Program-made: the position numbers and the translations under genes
In this document: one piece after another, positions 47,901 to 56,360 of the stretch
How the letters are laid out: each line of letters begins with the position of its first letter
Position numbering within the stretch: the first letter of the stretch is position 1
Notes under the pieces: model-generated
What the model was told of the DNA's origin: nothing
Databases searched by the model: none
Seen by the model: only the letters and a program-made list of their open reading frames with translations
Assembly (NCBI GenBank): GCA_012522855.1
Contig: JAAYJQ010000005.1
Coordinates: forward strand, 1-64,000
Direction of reading: 5' to 3'
Length of the DNA stretch: 64,000 bases
From: Bacteroidales bacterium
GTDB taxonomy: Bacteria > Bacteroidota > Bacteroidia > Bacteroidales > UBA932

Positions 47901-48131
47901 AAGATGGCCAATATTCAATTAGGATACTCGCTCCCTTCAAACACTGCCAAGAAGATTGGCATGACACGTGCAAGAGTATACATGTCACTTGAAAATATCG
48001 CCTGCTTCTCAAGCTACAACAAATGGGGCGACCCAGAAGTTGGCAATGTCAACATTCTGGCTACCGGTTTTGATGGTGGTCGATATCCTTATCCACGCAG
48101 CTGTAGCTTCGGTGTAAATCTTACTTTCTAA
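44949..48131 (+). CDS. SusC/RagA-family TonB-linked outer-membrane transporter
   Basis: 1060 residues. The signal peptide (LCITLIVSAMPIVSFA) is followed by a CarboxypepD_reg-like domain (about 27-105), a TonB-box-like VVVGYG at about 113, a plug (LQGMAAGVMVTRNSGAPDG, IRGVATVTGSADPLYVVDGV, IEILKDASATAIYGSRGANG), and a 22-strand barrel ending FGVNLTF. With SusD it imports glycans at TonB expense. The start ATG at 44949 is preceded by the 17-base duplication, and 47 bases separate it from susD. Confidence 0.93.
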   Translation: MDFSMFRRLCITLIVSAMPIVSFAQNITVSGNVKDTSGEPLIGVSAVQDGTLNGVITDENGNYSLSVPANASIVFSIIGFKSQTVAVANRNVIDIVLEEDNELLEESVVVGYGIIKKSDVSGSVASVDQEEMLKRTPVNIESGLQGMAAGVMVTRNSGAPDGSASVRIRGVATVTGSADPLYVVDGVVIGTNSSFLNPSDVESIEILKDASATAIYGSRGANGVILITTKKGSRDNPFLEFSTRVGIQVPGKKPEVGNAQDYAYAMNIAHANDGTTFTNLAYSPEYASKLNTIDWIDAMTRNAVTQSYTLTASGGSSKSSSSASVGYTNNEGIVIRSKFTRLNARANVTHKIKDFIEMGVNINFSHSESLGNDRNLRSWAVLIPTMDWYDRNTGTFYQFPTYLQNADGTWPTYMQTSGEGDVAKGSDNPYAAIMEQDDTPTKHNRVLSTATLNISFFEGLDFHSIASYCLSTIDASEFKIRNYRVLHADVNPRDNYFEMDQSQTNNLELENYLSFNKRFGIHNLQLMAGNSVSRQWGRSVNARAMDFASETYRQLGMSSDLNRTTATGGYNIESRYISFYGRAIYTLKDRYVFTGSIRRDGSSNFGKGNRWGTFPSAAIAWRLSEEDFIKDLGIFDNLKLRLGWGQTGNAGNATTNAVEQLTSSRVTFTYGKQDGSLLLGSDNERFTGYQRSKEIDTNLKWETNEQTNIGLDVSVLKNSLNLTLDYFIRDSKDLLLNRQLRASSGFTQVYTNVGEIRNTGFEFSLNFKKEFGDFFVNATLNGSTLKNRVVNVGDPIYSSPSYDAGRDEWSTASITQNGYAVGSYYGYVVEGIFQSQAEVAAANAAAAQATNGQVKAYQLDRTSAGDFKYKDIDGNGYINAADRAVLGNGFPKLNYGINLVLEYKAFDATIYGYGVAGMTIFSHSSMRFTSIFLSAGGTQNTLKEYQYGAWSPENPDAIYPKLTIVDNNQNRKASSAYLQKGDFFKMANIQLGYSLPSNTAKKIGMTRARVYMSLENIACFSSYNKWGDPEVGNVNILATGFDGGRYPYPRSCSFGVNLTF

Positions 48132-48178
48132 TTCGAAGACAAGATGACCTTATCATTCGTAAACTAATTGACAATATT

Positions 48179-49882
48179 ATGAAAAAGATTATACGATTTG
48201 CCATAAGCGCATTTTTGATGTTGAGCATCTTCTCATGTAACAGTGATGATTTCTTCGACATCGATTACTACGACATCCTTCCCGGCGATATCATGTTCAA
48301 GGATGCATCCAGCATCGAAGCAGGTCTGACCGGCGTGTATGACACATTCTATGGCAACTGGAAATGGTCTCCGACCTATATGATTCAAAACATCACCACA
48401 ATGGATATTCTTGCTGGCGGTTGGGACGCGGCTTTCAGCACCCATGACTGGAATGCCGGCACCCGTCAGTTCAGGACATTGTGGAATAACTATTACAAAG
48501 GAGTGTCAACTGCCAACTTCTTCCTTGAGGGCGCAGAAGAGACCGATGCATCTCTATTCAACAATGGCGAAAAGGGCAAGAAACAAACTATTGCCCAGGC
48601 AAGAGCAATTCGCGCCATGAATTATCTGCAACTGGTACAAGGCTGGGGCCGCGTCCCAATGGTCATGACTGGCGAGAACGGTTCAAACACGCCTGAGAAA
48701 GCAAGGCCGGAGAATGATGAAGAGTGCTGGAAACTCATCGAGGAGGACTTGACTTACGCCGTTGACAATCTCGATTTTGATCCTATTGGCGGTCAATATG
48801 GCCGTATCACAAAGGGTACCGCCCTTGGCTATAGAGCAGAGGCTTATATGTGCCAGAAGAAATATGATTTGGCGAAAAAGGATTATGAAGCCATCATCGC
48901 AAGTGGAAAATATAAGCTGATGCCTTGCTTCAGTTATCTGTTTGATACTGATAAGGGCTGGTCAAGCGAAGACCTGTGGGCAATTCCTATGTACAGCGAC
49001 TTCGGCAAGAACATGCACACATTCGGCGGTGGCGGAGAAGACACATATTCGCTGTCCCTCAACCAGTCTGCAAGCATCCAGTTCGGTGGTTGGGGTTCCA
49101 CATACGTTAGTTGGGAAACCTATGAGTCATACGAACCGGGAGACAAGCGTCGTGTCGGTTCGATGGTTGGCTGGGGTGACACCAACCCGTTCACCGGCGA
49201 CAGGCTCGGATTCAACGAGGATGGCACGCCAAACGAGGAATATAACCACGCAAAGGTCAGTGGCGAGTATCTGCCAAATGTCTTCAGCATCAAGTACTGG
49301 AGAATGCACGCCATCGGTGATGAAACCGTGAACTGCGCTCCTTATACTGCCCATCATATGCGTTACGCCAACATCCTTCTCAACTATGCAGAAGCTTGTT
49401 TCAGGACCAATGATGCCGTCAAGGGTTGGGATGCCATCCGACAGGTCAGGAACCGCGCTTTCGGCAACCTTGAAGTCTCTCTGAACGATCCTTCTTATCC
49501 TATCCCGATGAACAAGGAAATTGTTGAAGTTCCGGATGCAGAGGCCGTATACACGGAATACAAAGCGAGGAAGGGTTACAAATCTGATGTATGGCTTGTC
49601 GCAATCAGCCAGGAACGTCGCAAGGAGTTCAACCTGGAATTCTGTCTGTTCTTCGACCTCAAGCGCAGTGGAATGATTGAAGAACACATCAATTGCGAGT
49701 ATCCAAAATACGGCACTCCTCTTTGCCAGGCTGTTCCAAACACGGATCCAAACGCACTTGACTCAAAGCCTTGGTATAGAAAGTTTGATTTCAATCCAAA
49801 CAAGATGCTCTTCCCTATTCCTACTACAGAAATGGACACCAATAAGGCTCTCACCCCTGAGGACCAGAACCCTGGATATTAG
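48179..49882 (+). CDS. SusD/RagB-family surface glycan-binding lipoprotein
   Basis: 567 residues. Lipobox C20 follows ISAFLMLSIFSC, and the mature protein starts with acidic residues (NSDDFFDID), as in exported surface lipoproteins. TPR-like helices and the SusD_RagB end (EERRKEFNLEFCLFFDLKR-like block, ALDSKPWYRKFDFNPNKMLFPIP) fit the family. It caps the SusC pore and binds the substrate; specificity cannot be read. Confidence 0.92.
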   Translation: MKKIIRFAISAFLMLSIFSCNSDDFFDIDYYDILPGDIMFKDASSIEAGLTGVYDTFYGNWKWSPTYMIQNITTMDILAGGWDAAFSTHDWNAGTRQFRTLWNNYYKGVSTANFFLEGAEETDASLFNNGEKGKKQTIAQARAIRAMNYLQLVQGWGRVPMVMTGENGSNTPEKARPENDEECWKLIEEDLTYAVDNLDFDPIGGQYGRITKGTALGYRAEAYMCQKKYDLAKKDYEAIIASGKYKLMPCFSYLFDTDKGWSSEDLWAIPMYSDFGKNMHTFGGGGEDTYSLSLNQSASIQFGGWGSTYVSWETYESYEPGDKRRVGSMVGWGDTNPFTGDRLGFNEDGTPNEEYNHAKVSGEYLPNVFSIKYWRMHAIGDETVNCAPYTAHHMRYANILLNYAEACFRTNDAVKGWDAIRQVRNRAFGNLEVSLNDPSYPIPMNKEIVEVPDAEAVYTEYKARKGYKSDVWLVAISQERRKEFNLEFCLFFDLKRSGMIEEHINCEYPKYGTPLCQAVPNTDPNALDSKPWYRKFDFNPNKMLFPIPTTEMDTNKALTPEDQNPGY

Positions 49883-49927
49883 CAGATTGATCACATACAT
49901 TTATTTTCAGCATAAAATCATCCTATT

Positions 49928-51715
49928 ATGAAACGTTTAATTTTAGCGGCCTTGGCAGCTATTCTTATGATGCCAATGCTTTCTGCAGGAAACTACAAAA
50001 GTTTCACTGTAGCAGTCTATGCAAGAGCTTACGAAGTTGACAAAATGAGCGATCCTCATTACCTTGATTCAACTTGGACAATTATCTCCAAGCAAATGAA
50101 GCTTGACAAGATTTATCTTGAGACGCATCGTGACAAGCTAATCGTTCCCCAGAAGACGCTTGATGCAGCAAAGATGTTCTTCCAGAAAAAAGGCTTGGAA
50201 GTAGCCGGCGGAATCACCTACACCATCAACGAAGGCAACTACTTCCAGACCTTCAGCTACGCAACACCAGAAGAAGCCAAGCTGGCCAGAGAGATTGCCG
50301 AATATACGGCAAAGAACTTTGACGAAATCATCCTTGATGACTTCTTCTTTAACAACCAGAAGAACAATTATGAAATCGAGGCCAAGGGAGACATGAGTTG
50401 GACGGAATTCCGCCTCAAGCAAATGGCAGAAGCTGGCAAGAATCTTGTCCTTGACCCTGCCCATGCTGTAAATCCTAAGTGCAAGATTCTAATCAAATAT
50501 CCTAACTGGTACGATGATTTCCAAGGTTGCGGTTTTGACCTTGGCGTTGGACCGTTCCTGTTTGACGGCGTCTGGTCCGGTACTGAAACCAGAAATCCAG
50601 CTGGCGACCAGCACCTGCAGAACTATCTCAGCTACAACATTATTACTTATTTAGAGAATATCAACGGCAACAACGGAGGAGGTTGGGTAGATGCTGGCGG
50701 CATCCAGATGGGCTCATGGCGCTACAATGAGCAGCTTCGCTTGACGATGTTCGCAAAAGCACGCTGCATCTCTTTGTTTGACTATCGTTCCCTGGTCGGT
50801 ACAAAGAATCCAGACAACGCCAACCAGACAATTGCCTCCCTTGCAGGCGAAGAGCTCACCACCATCGACAAGTTCGTCTACAAACTCGGCGAACCTGTAG
50901 GCGTCAAGTCTTATGTATATCCTAACACACGCGGTGATGAATTCCTTCACAACTGGTTTGGAATGATCGGTGTCCCTATGGACATGTACCAGAAGTTCCC
51001 TACCGATGAAAGTGTAGTTTTCCTGACGGCAGCAGCCGCAAAAGATCCAAGCCTTAAGTCAAAGATTGACAAGGCTCTCCATAATGGAGCAGATGTAATC
51101 ATCACAGTCGGACTCCTTGAAAAGGCGAAAGACGTTATTGACCAGTTCGTTGAATTCCAAATCGATGGTTATGCATTGGTGAACGACTTCGGTTCTTATG
51201 GCAAGACCGACAAGGACATCCTCATCAAGAAGCTTCGTTACTACACGAACGACTCCTGGTCAGTGCTTTCCTGCGGCCGGCCTCTTACTGACGGTACCAA
51301 CAACTTCCCGTTTATGCTTCGTGGCCAGTACTCAGACGGCAACATCTATGTAATTGACGTTCCGGAAGATTACTCCGATCTTTATGTCCTTCCAGAAGGC
51401 GCACTTAACCAGATCCGCTCCATCATGTGCAAAGCCCTGCCTGTCCGCATCGAAGGTCCTGCCTACGTAAGCCTGTTCCTCTATGACAACAACACATTCA
51501 TTGTTGAATCGTTCTCCAACGAACCTGTCAACATCAAAGTTGTCACCGGCGAGACAGTCAACACGCTTGAGAATATGGTGACTGGCGCCAAGCTGAGCGC
51601 AGACCCTGAGGAGGCCGCTTCTCCATTCAGATTCCGGGGCAGAGGTGTGATCAAACCGGAAAACAAGTTCTCAATGACACTTGCACCTCATACCTATCAG
51701 GTGTTCAAGTTTTAG
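49928..51715 (+). CDS. Secreted protein of unknown family, possible glycoside hydrolase
   Basis: 595 residues with signal peptide (LILAALAAILMMPMLSA). The first 300 residues look like a TIM barrel: KIYLETHRDKLIVPQ, GLEVAGGITYTINEG, FDEIILDDFFFNNQ and KCKILIKYPNWYDDFQG. The acidic EIILDDFFF strand end resembles catalytic sites of hydrolases of this fold. Residues about 300-490 form an alpha/beta part (DESVVFLTAAAAKDP, ADVIITVGLLEKAKD), and the end (SMTLAPHTYQVFKF) is beta-rich. It follows susD by 45 bases in the same orientation and shares the lower GC of the island. No known CAZy family was recognised; the enzyme role is an inference from context and fold. Confidence 0.6.
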   Translation: MKRLILAALAAILMMPMLSAGNYKSFTVAVYARAYEVDKMSDPHYLDSTWTIISKQMKLDKIYLETHRDKLIVPQKTLDAAKMFFQKKGLEVAGGITYTINEGNYFQTFSYATPEEAKLAREIAEYTAKNFDEIILDDFFFNNQKNNYEIEAKGDMSWTEFRLKQMAEAGKNLVLDPAHAVNPKCKILIKYPNWYDDFQGCGFDLGVGPFLFDGVWSGTETRNPAGDQHLQNYLSYNIITYLENINGNNGGGWVDAGGIQMGSWRYNEQLRLTMFAKARCISLFDYRSLVGTKNPDNANQTIASLAGEELTTIDKFVYKLGEPVGVKSYVYPNTRGDEFLHNWFGMIGVPMDMYQKFPTDESVVFLTAAAAKDPSLKSKIDKALHNGADVIITVGLLEKAKDVIDQFVEFQIDGYALVNDFGSYGKTDKDILIKKLRYYTNDSWSVLSCGRPLTDGTNNFPFMLRGQYSDGNIYVIDVPEDYSDLYVLPEGALNQIRSIMCKALPVRIEGPAYVSLFLYDNNTFIVESFSNEPVNIKVVTGETVNTLENMVTGAKLSADPEEAASPFRFRGRGVIKPENKFSMTLAPHTYQVFKF

Positions 51716-51742
51716 TACGACTTTTCAGTTAATTTGATTTCT

Positions 51743-51791
51743 GTTATTATGTTATTGACCCCTTGATCCAAAGGGTCAATAACATAATAAC
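51743..51791. terminator. Long perfect inverted repeat between two island genes
   Basis: Arms of 19 bases (GTTATTATGTTATTGACCC and its exact complement) flank an 11-base loop that itself can extend the stem by three pairs after one mismatch. It lies 27 bases past the stop of the unknown secreted protein and 41 before the next start. A bidirectional terminator or an mRNA stabiliser that sets unequal expression are both possible. The T tract is absent. Confidence 0.6.
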
Positions 51792-51832
51792 ATTAGAATA
51801 ATATCCGTTCCAAATTCGTGGACATAATTGTA

Positions 51833-54235
51833 ATGAAAGCAAGAAAATTAGTTGTTGGGGCATTAGGGTTTATTTTCATGGCATTCTCATTTGATGCCAA
51901 AGCTCAAGATATGGTAAAAGCAGTCTCCAACGACGGCCTTGAAAAGGTAATAAGCTACAACGTGGCTTCATTCACAGATATCAGAGACAAGAAACTCGAA
52001 GATGTGGTTTCCAAGATGCCGGGAATGTCCATTTCTACAATGTTCACGTATAATGGAATGACAGTCAGCAAGGTGTTTATCAATGGTTTCGACATCTTCA
52101 ACGGAGACTACTCTTCAATCAAGAGCATGAAGCCCGAAGATGTCGAAAGCATCATCATCACTGAAAACTATGTCTACGAGAAAATAATCCGCGGTAGTGA
52201 ATATAGCAGTTCCGTCGCCATCAACATCATTCTGAAAGAAGAGGCAAAGAGCAAATGGAGCGGCTCCATTAAAAGCGGAGCGGGAATCACGGCAAAACCG
52301 GAAACCGAAGGCATCTCTCCATTGCTGTACAATGGACAAGCCCAGGCAATGAATATTGGGCAAAAAGTTCAGACGACAGTCCTGTTCAAAGCAGACAACA
52401 CTGGACTGAGCTTCAGCAATGACATCGGAACCTTATCTTATGGCTATGGATACGGCCGTGTCAGTTCCTTCCTGGTGGTCAATCCTTCACTGGCTCCCCT
52501 CACCACACAAAGGACCAGGCTGAACAACAGTGCCTATGGTCATATCACAAGCACTTTCCAATTGAACGACAACCTTCAGCTGAGCCTCAAGTTTGGACTT
52601 CACAGCGACAAGCTAAAGGCCGCCAACAACGCGGAAACTGAATATTACTACAATGACGGCACCAGCTTCATGGAGTCAACAGGCAAAAACACCTTGAAGA
52701 AACAAAATGATCTCAAAACGGAAATCATCCTCCTGTCCAATTCAGATAAGAGCTTCTTCAAGAATGAATTGGTCCTGAATGTCTCCGACCAGAAGGGATC
52801 CTCCGAGATTACGGGCACATACCCAAGCCTTCAGGACATCAATGTCAAACCCCTTTCCATCGAAAATGATTTTTCTTTGAAGAAGCCTATCGGAAAGGGC
52901 ATCCTCAGCATTGACATCATGGCTGCATACGACAGCAAGCCTCAGTACTTGACTGTTGACAGGGACCCGCTGGATTTAAAGCAGGATATCCTCACAGATG
53001 CTTTCACCGAAGAATTCTGGGCTGCCTGGAAACAGAAGGTGGGCAAGTTCACATTCGCAGTCAAAGTCGGCGCCAATTCAAAGATATGGAACCTTGAGAC
53101 CCAAATCACCCCTGATATCCAGGAAGTAAAGGATGCCACGGGCCTCGACAACATCAACAACGACTCTCAATTCTCCTACTACAACTTGAGTTCAGACGTG
53201 TCGCTGACGTACATCGACGATAGATTCCAATTTGAAGTTTCAACCCCTCTCAACTATTACCGAAACTTCTTCAAGGACAATCTCAACCCCGAAGCCCTCT
53301 GGCCTGACGGCAACAACTACAATGACAGGGTGCATTTCGCCCCGGCCATATCCGCCAAGTATCAGATTACGGACAACCTTTCAGTCCGAGGCTCCGCCAG
53401 CGGCCTTAACAATGGCCTCCTCGGCGCAAGGCTTTACAATGGACTTGTCCTTACAGACTTCAAGTCCTTCACACAGGGTAACGTCAACTCCCAGAATGAC
53501 AAGTCGATCGTAACCTCATTCGGCCTTTCATACCGTCTTCCGAAACAATCTTTCTTTGTCAACGGAACCTTCAACAGAACGAACATGAATCAGGAACTTC
53601 TCTCCCAGAGCAAGTATACCCAGAACTATTACATCTCCGGATATGTGCCTGTCGAGAAAGGTCTTGCATTCCCTAAATCCATTACAGACCGCATCTCCTT
53701 CGACATGAGCAAGGGCATTGCCGCGTTGAAAGGCAAAATCGGGCTGACAGGATCAATCAGAAGCAGCGATGCTGAGATATTCATCAACAATGAGAAAGTC
53801 CCGTACACGTCGAAATCCTACTCCCCAGGTGTCAATATCAACGGCAGGATGTTCTCTTGGTTGAACACGATCTTTAAAGCCACCTACACTCACTCAAGCC
53901 TTACCATGTCAGGCAAGCAGACATCCACGACGGATGGCCTCACTCAAAGTCTCGAATTGATCTTCTCCCCTACCGAGAAGTTCAACTTCAGCTTCCTCGG
54001 AGACCACTTCATGAACCAGATTGCTGAAGACACCTACAAGAATTTCTTCATCGTCGACTTCAAGGCAGAGTACATAATCAACAGCCACTGGGAATTGACA
54101 GCCTCCGTCACCAACCTCATGAACGAAAAGGCATACAGCTATATCCTCGAATCAACCTTCCCACTGTCCAAGGCACTCAATTCATACGTAATCCGTCCAA
54201 GGAACATGATGCTCAGCGCCTTCTTCAAGTTCTAG
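51833..54235 (+). CDS. TonB-receptor-like outer-membrane barrel protein lacking the SusC N-terminal domain
   Basis: 800 residues from the ATG at 51833. After the signal peptide (LVVGALGFIFMAFSFDAKA) comes a plug-like region (KLEDVVSKMPGMSISTMFT, VSKVFINGFDIFNGDYSSI, PEDVESIIITENYVYEKII) and then barrel strands to the final NMMLSAFFKF. There is no CarboxypepD_reg domain, no susD partner follows, and no clear TonB box is seen. It closes the island cluster. It could be a second glycan transporter or an accessory receptor. The plug contains the degenerate SSVAINIILKEEA in place of the usual GVILITTKKG. Confidence 0.72.
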   Translation: MKARKLVVGALGFIFMAFSFDAKAQDMVKAVSNDGLEKVISYNVASFTDIRDKKLEDVVSKMPGMSISTMFTYNGMTVSKVFINGFDIFNGDYSSIKSMKPEDVESIIITENYVYEKIIRGSEYSSSVAINIILKEEAKSKWSGSIKSGAGITAKPETEGISPLLYNGQAQAMNIGQKVQTTVLFKADNTGLSFSNDIGTLSYGYGYGRVSSFLVVNPSLAPLTTQRTRLNNSAYGHITSTFQLNDNLQLSLKFGLHSDKLKAANNAETEYYYNDGTSFMESTGKNTLKKQNDLKTEIILLSNSDKSFFKNELVLNVSDQKGSSEITGTYPSLQDINVKPLSIENDFSLKKPIGKGILSIDIMAAYDSKPQYLTVDRDPLDLKQDILTDAFTEEFWAAWKQKVGKFTFAVKVGANSKIWNLETQITPDIQEVKDATGLDNINNDSQFSYYNLSSDVSLTYIDDRFQFEVSTPLNYYRNFFKDNLNPEALWPDGNNYNDRVHFAPAISAKYQITDNLSVRGSASGLNNGLLGARLYNGLVLTDFKSFTQGNVNSQNDKSIVTSFGLSYRLPKQSFFVNGTFNRTNMNQELLSQSKYTQNYYISGYVPVEKGLAFPKSITDRISFDMSKGIAALKGKIGLTGSIRSSDAEIFINNEKVPYTSKSYSPGVNINGRMFSWLNTIFKATYTHSSLTMSGKQTSTTDGLTQSLELIFSPTEKFNFSFLGDHFMNQIAEDTYKNFFIVDFKAEYIINSHWELTASVTNLMNEKAYSYILESTFPLSKALNSYVIRPRNMMLSAFFKF

Positions 54236-54320
54236 GATTATTGTAAGGACTCGGGCGGAGGTGCCGACGTTTCATTTCAAACTAGATTGTATTATTTGTC
54301 ATACATCATTTTTGAAAACT

Positions 54321-54342
54321 GGCTGCCTTTTGGCAGCCTTTT
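54321..54342 (+). terminator. Rho-independent terminator closing the island
   Basis: GGCTGCC-TTTT-GGCAGCC with TTTT tail, identical to the hpf terminator. It would stop transcripts leaving the island before holA. Confidence 0.8.
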
Positions 54343-54344
54343 AT

Positions 54345-54352
54345 TATCTTTG
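54345..54352 (+). promoter_or_regulatory. Predicted -7 box (TATCTTTG) of holA, leaderless
   Basis: Ends 4 bases before the holA start codon, so the mRNA would begin at the ATG. Confidence 0.55.
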
Positions 54353-54356
54353 CACG

Positions 54357-55397
54357 ATGGCCAGGAAAAACGATGTCGGCGCCCAGTGCCGGGAAATAAT
54401 CGAGCAGGTGAAGGCGGGAGCTTTTTCGCCGGTGTATCTCTTGATGGGGGATGAGCCGTACTACACGGATCTTGTGTGCGACGCGATCGTCGAACATGCC
54501 CTCGACGAGGCTTCCCGGGATTTCAACGAGACCCTCTGCTACGGCGTGGACGTCGATGCGGACGCCGTCATTACGGCTGCCCGTCGATACCCGATGATGG
54601 CGGAGCGCCAGTTGGTGGTCGTCAAGGAGGCACAGGCGATGAAGGATTTGGAATCCCTGTCGGTCTATTGTGAAAAACCGTTGGATTCCACCGTGCTGGT
54701 CCTCCTGATGCGGGGCGCTTCCGCCGACAAGCGGAAATCCCTCTACAAGCAGGTGTCCAAGATCGGAACGGTCGTCGAATCCAACGCCCTGCGTGACTAT
54801 GAACTTCCAACCTGGATCGAGGACTATTACGCCGGACTCGGGCTGTGCATCGACCCTGATGCCGCCGCTCTCCTAGGGGAATATGCCGGGACCGATCTGA
54901 GCAAGATCGTGCTGGAGACCGACAAGCTGCGGAAAAACCTCCCCGAAGGGGAAACGAAAGTCACCGCGCGGGATATCGAAGAAAACATCGGCATCAGCCG
55001 GGAATTCAGCATCTTCGAGCTGACGAAGGAACTGTCCTTCCGTCGGTCCGGCAAAGCCCTCAGGTTCGCGAAGTATCTGGGGATGTCCCCGCGGTTCGCC
55101 ATGCCGATGGCCATGGCTGCCTTGTTCAACCACTTCGACCGGATTCTCCGTTATGGAGCGCTGCTTCGGAAGAACCGGTATCCGAAGAAGGAGGAAATCG
55201 CGGAGGTCCTGCCCGGGGTGCACCCCTATTTTTGGCGGGAATACGACTCCGCGGTCGCGAATTATCCGGTTCCGGCTGCGATGCGGGTGATCTCCCTGCT
55301 CTGCGACTACGACTACAAAGGGAAGGGAGGAGAGGTCGGCGAGGCCACCCCGGCCGATCTGCTCATGGAATTGGTAAACAAAATCCTGAACGTGTGA
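54357..55397 (+). CDS. holA: DNA polymerase III delta subunit
   Basis: Clamp-loader subunit, 346 residues, which opens the sliding clamp. FSPVYLLMGDEPYYTDLVCD is the conserved N-terminal block, then VVVKEAQAMKDLESL, YAGTDLSKIVLETDKL and the C-terminal helical collar (FAMPMAMAALFNHFDRIL). The ATG at 54357 follows the promoter directly; the longer frame to 54261 would run through the terminator. GC and codon use return to the backbone level here. Confidence 0.9.
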   Translation: MARKNDVGAQCREIIEQVKAGAFSPVYLLMGDEPYYTDLVCDAIVEHALDEASRDFNETLCYGVDVDADAVITAARRYPMMAERQLVVVKEAQAMKDLESLSVYCEKPLDSTVLVLLMRGASADKRKSLYKQVSKIGTVVESNALRDYELPTWIEDYYAGLGLCIDPDAAALLGEYAGTDLSKIVLETDKLRKNLPEGETKVTARDIEENIGISREFSIFELTKELSFRRSGKALRFAKYLGMSPRFAMPMAMAALFNHFDRILRYGALLRKNRYPKKEEIAEVLPGVHPYFWREYDSAVANYPVPAAMRVISLLCDYDYKGKGGEVGEATPADLLMELVNKILNV

Positions 55398-55443
55398 CGG
55401 AATCGCGTTCCGTCCTTGAACATATGAACTTAATGGACTGAAA

Positions 55444-56358
55444 ATGAATATTATCGAGTGTAGAAACATTACGAAGCGGTTCGGAGAGAAGGTCGCGCTG
55501 GAAGATGTCAGCGTGGACTTTCCCGAAGGCAAGATATTCGGTCTTCTCGGACCGAACGGGGCCGGGAAGACTACGCTGATCCGGATCATCAACCGGATCA
55601 CCATTCAGAATGACGGCGAAGTTCTCTTCGACGGTCGCCCCATCACCCAGCGGGATGTCGAGAAAATCGGTTACCTGCCCGAGGAGCGCGGGCTGTACCG
55701 GAAAATGGAAGTGGGCGACCAGGCGATGTACCTGGCCCAGCTCAAAGGGATGAGCGCTTCCGCGGCAAAAGTCGCTCTGAGAGAGTGGTTCGAACGTTTC
55801 GGCATCCAGGACTGGTGGAAGAAGAAAGTGGAGGAACTGTCGAAGGGCATGGCCCAGAAAGTCCAGTTCATCACCACCGTCGTGCACAAGCCTTCTCTGA
55901 TGATCCTGGACGAGCCCTTTACCGGATTTGATCCCGTCAACACCGAACTGATCCGGAAGGAAATTCTGCGCTTGAAAGACGAGGGGGCGACCGTTGTGCT
56001 GTCGACCCACAACATGGAGTCGGTCGAAGAACTCTGCGATAACATCGCCCTGATCAACAAGGCGCGTTTGGTGATCACCGGGGGACTCGACGAGATCCGC
56101 CGCGAACACGGCAACAACAACCTCGAGCTTGTGTACACGGGCGAAATCCCTCTGGCGCCGCAGGAAGCCGTATTCCGGATTCTTTCGGACGAGGACAACG
56201 CCGGCCGCCATATCGCGGTGCTCTCGCTGGCCGCCGGAGTCACGCCGAACGATGCGCTGGCCGGGGTTCTTTCCCAAGGGGTTCATGTCAATTCGTTCAA
56301 GGAACTGATCCCGCGCATGAACGACATCTTCATCAAACTTGTAACGGAGGAGGCATAG
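55444..56358 (+). CDS. ABC transporter ATP-binding protein, NatA-like
   Basis: 304 residues. Walker A GPNGAGKTTLIRI, signature ELSKGMAQKVQF, Walker B LMILDEPFTGFDP, and H-loop LSTHNMES. The variant signature SKGMAQK is common in Na+-export and ABC-2 type ATPases. The DUF4162-like C-terminal segment (about 225-300) is present. It is followed 2 bases later by the permease gene. Confidence 0.9.
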   Translation: MNIIECRNITKRFGEKVALEDVSVDFPEGKIFGLLGPNGAGKTTLIRIINRITIQNDGEVLFDGRPITQRDVEKIGYLPEERGLYRKMEVGDQAMYLAQLKGMSASAAKVALREWFERFGIQDWWKKKVEELSKGMAQKVQFITTVVHKPSLMILDEPFTGFDPVNTELIRKEILRLKDEGATVVLSTHNMESVEELCDNIALINKARLVITGGLDEIRREHGNNNLELVYTGEIPLAPQEAVFRILSDEDNAGRHIAVLSLAAGVTPNDALAGVLSQGVHVNSFKELIPRMNDIFIKLVTEEA

Positions 56359-56360
56359 CC

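Larger units (their letters stand above)
54282..54353 (+). repeat. Right copy of island-flanking direct repeat (terminator plus holA promoter)
   Basis: 72 bases matching 40039-40112 as described there. The copy retains the terminator hairpin (54321-54342) and TATCTTTG (54345-54352), which ends 4 bases before the holA ATG. Confidence 0.88.
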
